Source: JAJDXW01 sp965223775 (GTDB taxonomy: Bacteria > Pseudomonadota > Gammaproteobacteria > HK1). Taken from it: DNA of 64,000 nt. Position 1 is the stretch's first letter. Each line of letters opens with the position of its first letter. The stretch lies in contig OZ245021.1 of assembly GCA_965223775.1 (NCBI GenBank), positions 3,782,001 to 3,846,000 on the forward strand, given 5' to 3'. The translations under genes were made by a program, and so were the position numbers. Positions 61,686 through 64,000 of this stretch are shown here, piece by piece. The notes under the pieces are model-generated. The model did no database searches. It saw only the letters and a list, made by a program, of their open reading frames with translations, and was not told the origin of the DNA.

Positions 61686-62477
61686 TCAGGCAAGGCTGAG
61701 ACGGACCTCCCCGAGGACGTCGAGGTCGACGACGATCTCGTCTCCGGCCGAAGGCCACTTCGTCGCGACGATGCTGCCGGTCATGACGATCTCGCCGGCC
61801 CGAAGCCCGCGCCCGCGGGACGCGAGGCCGTTGGCGAGCCAGGCGAGCGCCTCGAACGGATGCCCCATCACCGCGCTGCCGGCGCCCTCGCCGACCACCT
61901 CGCCGTTGATCGCGAGACGGCCGCGCACCGCGGGCAGATCGAGACCCGTCCAGTCCGCGGTCTCCGGCCCCAGCACGATGCCGAAGTTGAAGGAGTTGTC
62001 GGCCACCAGCGAGAGCCCGTCGAGGCAATCGTAGTCGACCGCCCGGTCGTCGACGATCTCGATGGCCGGCGCGAGGGCGGCCACTGCGCCGGCCACCGAA
62101 GCGCGCGTGTGCCCCCCGCCGGCGAGATCCGCGGACAGGCGCACCGCGATCTCGGCCTCGATCCCGATACGGACATAGTCGCGGGTGTTCAGGGTGACCG
62201 GGCTCCGATACACGTGCGCCTCGTGGATGCCGCCGGCGCACGGATGATCGATGCCCGCGAGGCGCTGCATGACCGGCGTGGTCAGTGCCACCTTCCAGCC
62301 GGCGAGCGGCCCGAGTCCGTGCTCCTCGTTGAGCCGCTGCAGGCAGTCCTGGACCGCGTGCGCTTCCTCCAGGCTTCGTGGCCGCAGATCCGCCGGCAGG
62401 CCGGTAAACCGCTCTCCTGCCCGGTGCTCGTCGAAGAGGCGGCTTGCCGCGGCCGCGGCGCGCTCCCGGTCGTTCAT
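61686..62477 (-). CDS. Fumarylacetoacetate-hydrolase-family 2-keto-4-pentenoate hydratase
   Basis: A 263-residue FAH-superfamily hydratase. GWKVALTTPVMQRLAGIDHP, the metal Glu in RIGIEAEIAVRLSADL, and VADNSFNFGIVLGPETADW and the C-terminal GEIVMTGSIVATKWPSAGDE are typical of MhpD-like enzymes in meta-cleavage and related pathways. No ring-cleaving enzyme lies nearby. The start has GGGAG upstream. It is preceded on the same strand by the frameshifted amidohydrolase. Confidence 0.85.
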   Translation of the reverse strand: MNDRERAAAAASRLFDEHRAGERFTGLPADLRPRSLEEAHAVQDCLQRLNEEHGLGPLAGWKVALTTPVMQRLAGIDHPCAGGIHEAHVYRSPVTLNTRDYVRIGIEAEIAVRLSADLAGGGHTRASVAGAVAALAPAIEIVDDRAVDYDCLDGLSLVADNSFNFGIVLGPETADWTGLDLPAVRGRLAINGEVVGEGAGSAVMGHPFEALAWLANGLASRGRGLRAGEIVMTGSIVATKWPSAGDEIVVDLDVLGEVRLSLA

Positions 62478-62703
62478 CCGTCGACTCCCAAGCTCTCGGC
62501 TCCCAGGACACCCGAAACCGGCCGAATCTCCATCTGCCTATTGTGCACCGTCAGCTCTTCGGATCATCGGCCGCGAGGTCAGGCACTCCCTGACCCCGAC
62601 CCGTCCCTCGAACGACCGCCGGACACCCGGTCCTGCGGCCCTCGGACCTGCCGGCCGCATGAAGGCGGGGCCGGTCGAGTCCGTCGCGGGACGGGGACCG
62701 GGG

Positions 62704-64000
62704 TCATCGCGCAACGATGCCCCCGTACTTCGCGATGAACCGGCCCCACGCCGCCTCCGCCGCCGCACCGGCGTCGTCGATCAGGGCGCGCGCATCCGCG
62801 GTCCTGAGCTCGAAGTCCTCGACGAGGACCTCACCGTCCACCATCACCAGCTCGACGTCCTTCGAATGCGCGTGGTACACGAGGTTGCGCACCGGGTCGA
62901 GGTTCGGGGTCAGCCCGAACCGGCGGTAGTCGAGCATCTGGAGGTCCGCGCGCTTGCCGGGTTCGACGGACCCGATCTCGGCGCTCATCCCGAGCGCCTC
63001 CGCACCGCCCATCGTCGCAAGGCGCAGGACCTCCGGGGACTGCATGACCGTCGGGTCGCCGGTCTTGATCCGGGCGACGCTCACGCACGCCCGCAGCACC
63101 TCGAAGTGGTCCGCGAACATGTTGTCGATGCCGAGCGAGACGGGGATGCCGCGGGACCGGTACTCGACGACCGGCGCGATATGGCCGCGCACCGCGTTCA
63201 TCAGCGGGCAGTGGGCAACGGCGGCCTTCGACGCGGCGAGCACGTCCGGGTCCGAGTCGCCGACGACGTAGCAGTGCGCGCACACCGTTTCCGGGGCGAG
63301 CAGCCCCGCGTCCCGCGCGTACTCGAACGGGCTCTTCCCGTGCAGCCGGCGCATCACCTCGACCTCGTACTCTCCCCACCCGAGGTGGATGCTGGTGCGA
63401 AGACCCATCCGGTCCGCCGCCTCGCGGCTCGCGCGCAGCAGCTCCGGCGAAGAGGAGATCGTCATGTTCGGAGTCATCGCGACCTGGATGCGCCCGCCCC
63501 GCCGTGCCAGTCGTGCGCGAAGTCGATGGCCTGGCGGAGCTGCGCCTCGCGCAACGCCCCGTCGTAGCGGTACTCGTCCTTCGCCATCGCATCCACGTCG
63601 GCGTCGCAGGTCATGATGCCGATGATGCTCCGCACGCCGAGCGATGCGACGAACGGGGCGAAGACGTCGGCCTCCTCTTCCATCTCGAACGTCGTGGTCA
63701 CCCCGCTTGTCAGGAGCTCCGCGTAGGTGAGGGACCCGACCGCGAGCCGCTCCTCGCGCGTCGCGACGGTCGCCATCGGAAAGTACTGGCCGGTCACGCA
63801 GCCGAGCCCCAGGTCCTCGGCGCGCCCCCGGAAGAAGGTGTTGCCGACGTGGTTGTGGGTGCTGACGAAGCCGGGCAGCACGACCTTGCCGGCGCCGTCG
63901 ATGACCCGCGTGGCCCCCGCGTGCGCCGACTCGATCCCGGCGCTCGGCCCCACCGCCGCGATGCGGCCGTCCTCGACGTACACCGCACCGTCCTCGATGA
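62704..64000 (-). CDS. Amidohydrolase (ATZ/TRZ-cytosine-deaminase type), frameshifted and cut by the window edge
   Basis: Two frames on the minus strand form one enzyme. The upstream part (to 63,474) has the first metal motif FVSTHNHVGNTFFRG and TTTFEMEEEADVFAPFVASL. The downstream part has HCPLMNAVRGHIAPVVEYRS, VSLGIDNMFADHFEVLRA and VEPGKRADLQMLDYRRFGL. A 1-base deletion in the GC run around 63,490-63,502 (CGCCCGCCCCGCC) separates them: inserting a base restores HGGAGRIQVAMTPNMTISS. The start lies beyond position 64,000. Either a recent mutation or an assembly error. Confidence 0.75.
   Translation of the reverse strand, partial: HRGRCGVRRGRPHRGGGAERRDRVGARGGHAGHRRRRQGRAARLRQHPQPRRQHLLPGARRGPGARLRDRPVLSDGDRRDARGAARGRVPHLRGAPDKRGDHDVRDGRGGRRLRPVRRIARRAEHHRHHDLRRRRGCDGEGRVPLRRGVARGAAPPGHRLRARLARRGGRIQVAMTPNMTISSSPELLRASREAADRMGLRTSIHLGWGEYEVEVMRRLHGKSPFEYARDAGLLAPETVCAHCYVVGDSDPDVLAASKAAVAHCPLMNAVRGHIAPVVEYRSRGIPVSLGIDNMFADHFEVLRACVSVARIKTGDPTVMQSPEVLRLATMGGAEALGMSAEIGSVEPGKRADLQMLDYRRFGLTPNLDPVRNLVYHAHSKDVELVMVDGEVLVEDFELRTADARALIDDAGAAAEAAWGRFIAKYGGIVAR

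Overview
The window looks like a chromosomal stretch of a GC-rich gammaproteobacterium. The evidence is the tig-clpP-clpX-lon-tRNA-Val-tRNA-Asp-(island)-ppiD order, the dnaQ-rnhA-methyltransferase block divergent from mltD, and NlpD, SurE, RppH and FabI of proteobacterial type. The many short-chain dehydrogenases, CoA enzymes and 2OG-Fe(II) oxygenases resemble free-living or sponge-associated marine lineages, but no rRNA or other decisive marker is present, so the genus stays open.

Region 1 (1-7.6 kb) is accessory DNA, probably the end of an integrated plasmid-like island. It holds a ParB-like protein with a frameshift near its end, a 91-residue partner, a PP-loop (PAPS-reductase-like) protein, two unknown proteins, a NADAR-family protein and a broken unknown gene. 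Several genes are separated by very stable GC hairpins. Region 2 (7.6-23 kb) is a patchwork of intact genes and remnants: an integrase C-terminus, two LexA C-terminal fragments on either side of an antitoxin-less HipA, a GIY-YIG-like protein, a truncated autotransporter barrel, a truncated DUF4276 gene, an SDR N-terminus and an IS21-type left-end scrap. The intact genes here encode a sterol-desaturase-like hydroxylase, a 2OG oxygenase, a DUF3179 protein, an Fe-S reductase subunit and a Tat-exported amidohydrolase.

Region 3 (21.4-33 kb) is core housekeeping: RNA decapping (rppH), adenylate kinase, cell-wall activation and cleavage (nlpD, mltD), surE, a PuuD-like membrane protein with a 25-residue membrane peptide upstream, dnaQ, rnhA, fabI, an HNH protein and ppiD. 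Region 4 (32,982-37,307) is a compact 4.3-kb island in the 3' end of tRNA-Asp. It is bounded by a 14-bp direct repeat and carries a P4-type integrase, a RES/Xre toxin-antitoxin pair and a serine recombinase without its catalytic N-terminus. Region 5 (37.3-43.7 kb) is tRNA-Asp, tRNA-Val, lon, clpX, clpP, tig and tRNA-Leu.

Region 6 (43.9-64 kb) is catabolic: an SDR/CoA-transferase/enoyl-CoA hydratase operon, an HpcH/HpaI aldolase, a GFA protein, a second 2OG oxygenase, an iron(III)-type ABC importer, two acyl-CoA dehydrogenases, a flavin-dependent oxidoreductase, a FAH-type hydratase and a frameshifted amidohydrolase cut by the window edge.

The most novel structure is a family of 190-227 bp imperfect palindromes: four copies (19.5, 43.7 and two in tandem at 57.5 kb) plus one decayed half (20.8 kb). 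They have matching terminal inverted repeats, apparent TA target duplications, and in two cases sit exactly on a neighbouring gene's stop codon. They resemble a non-autonomous, MITE-like element of IS630/Tc1 type that I do not recognise.
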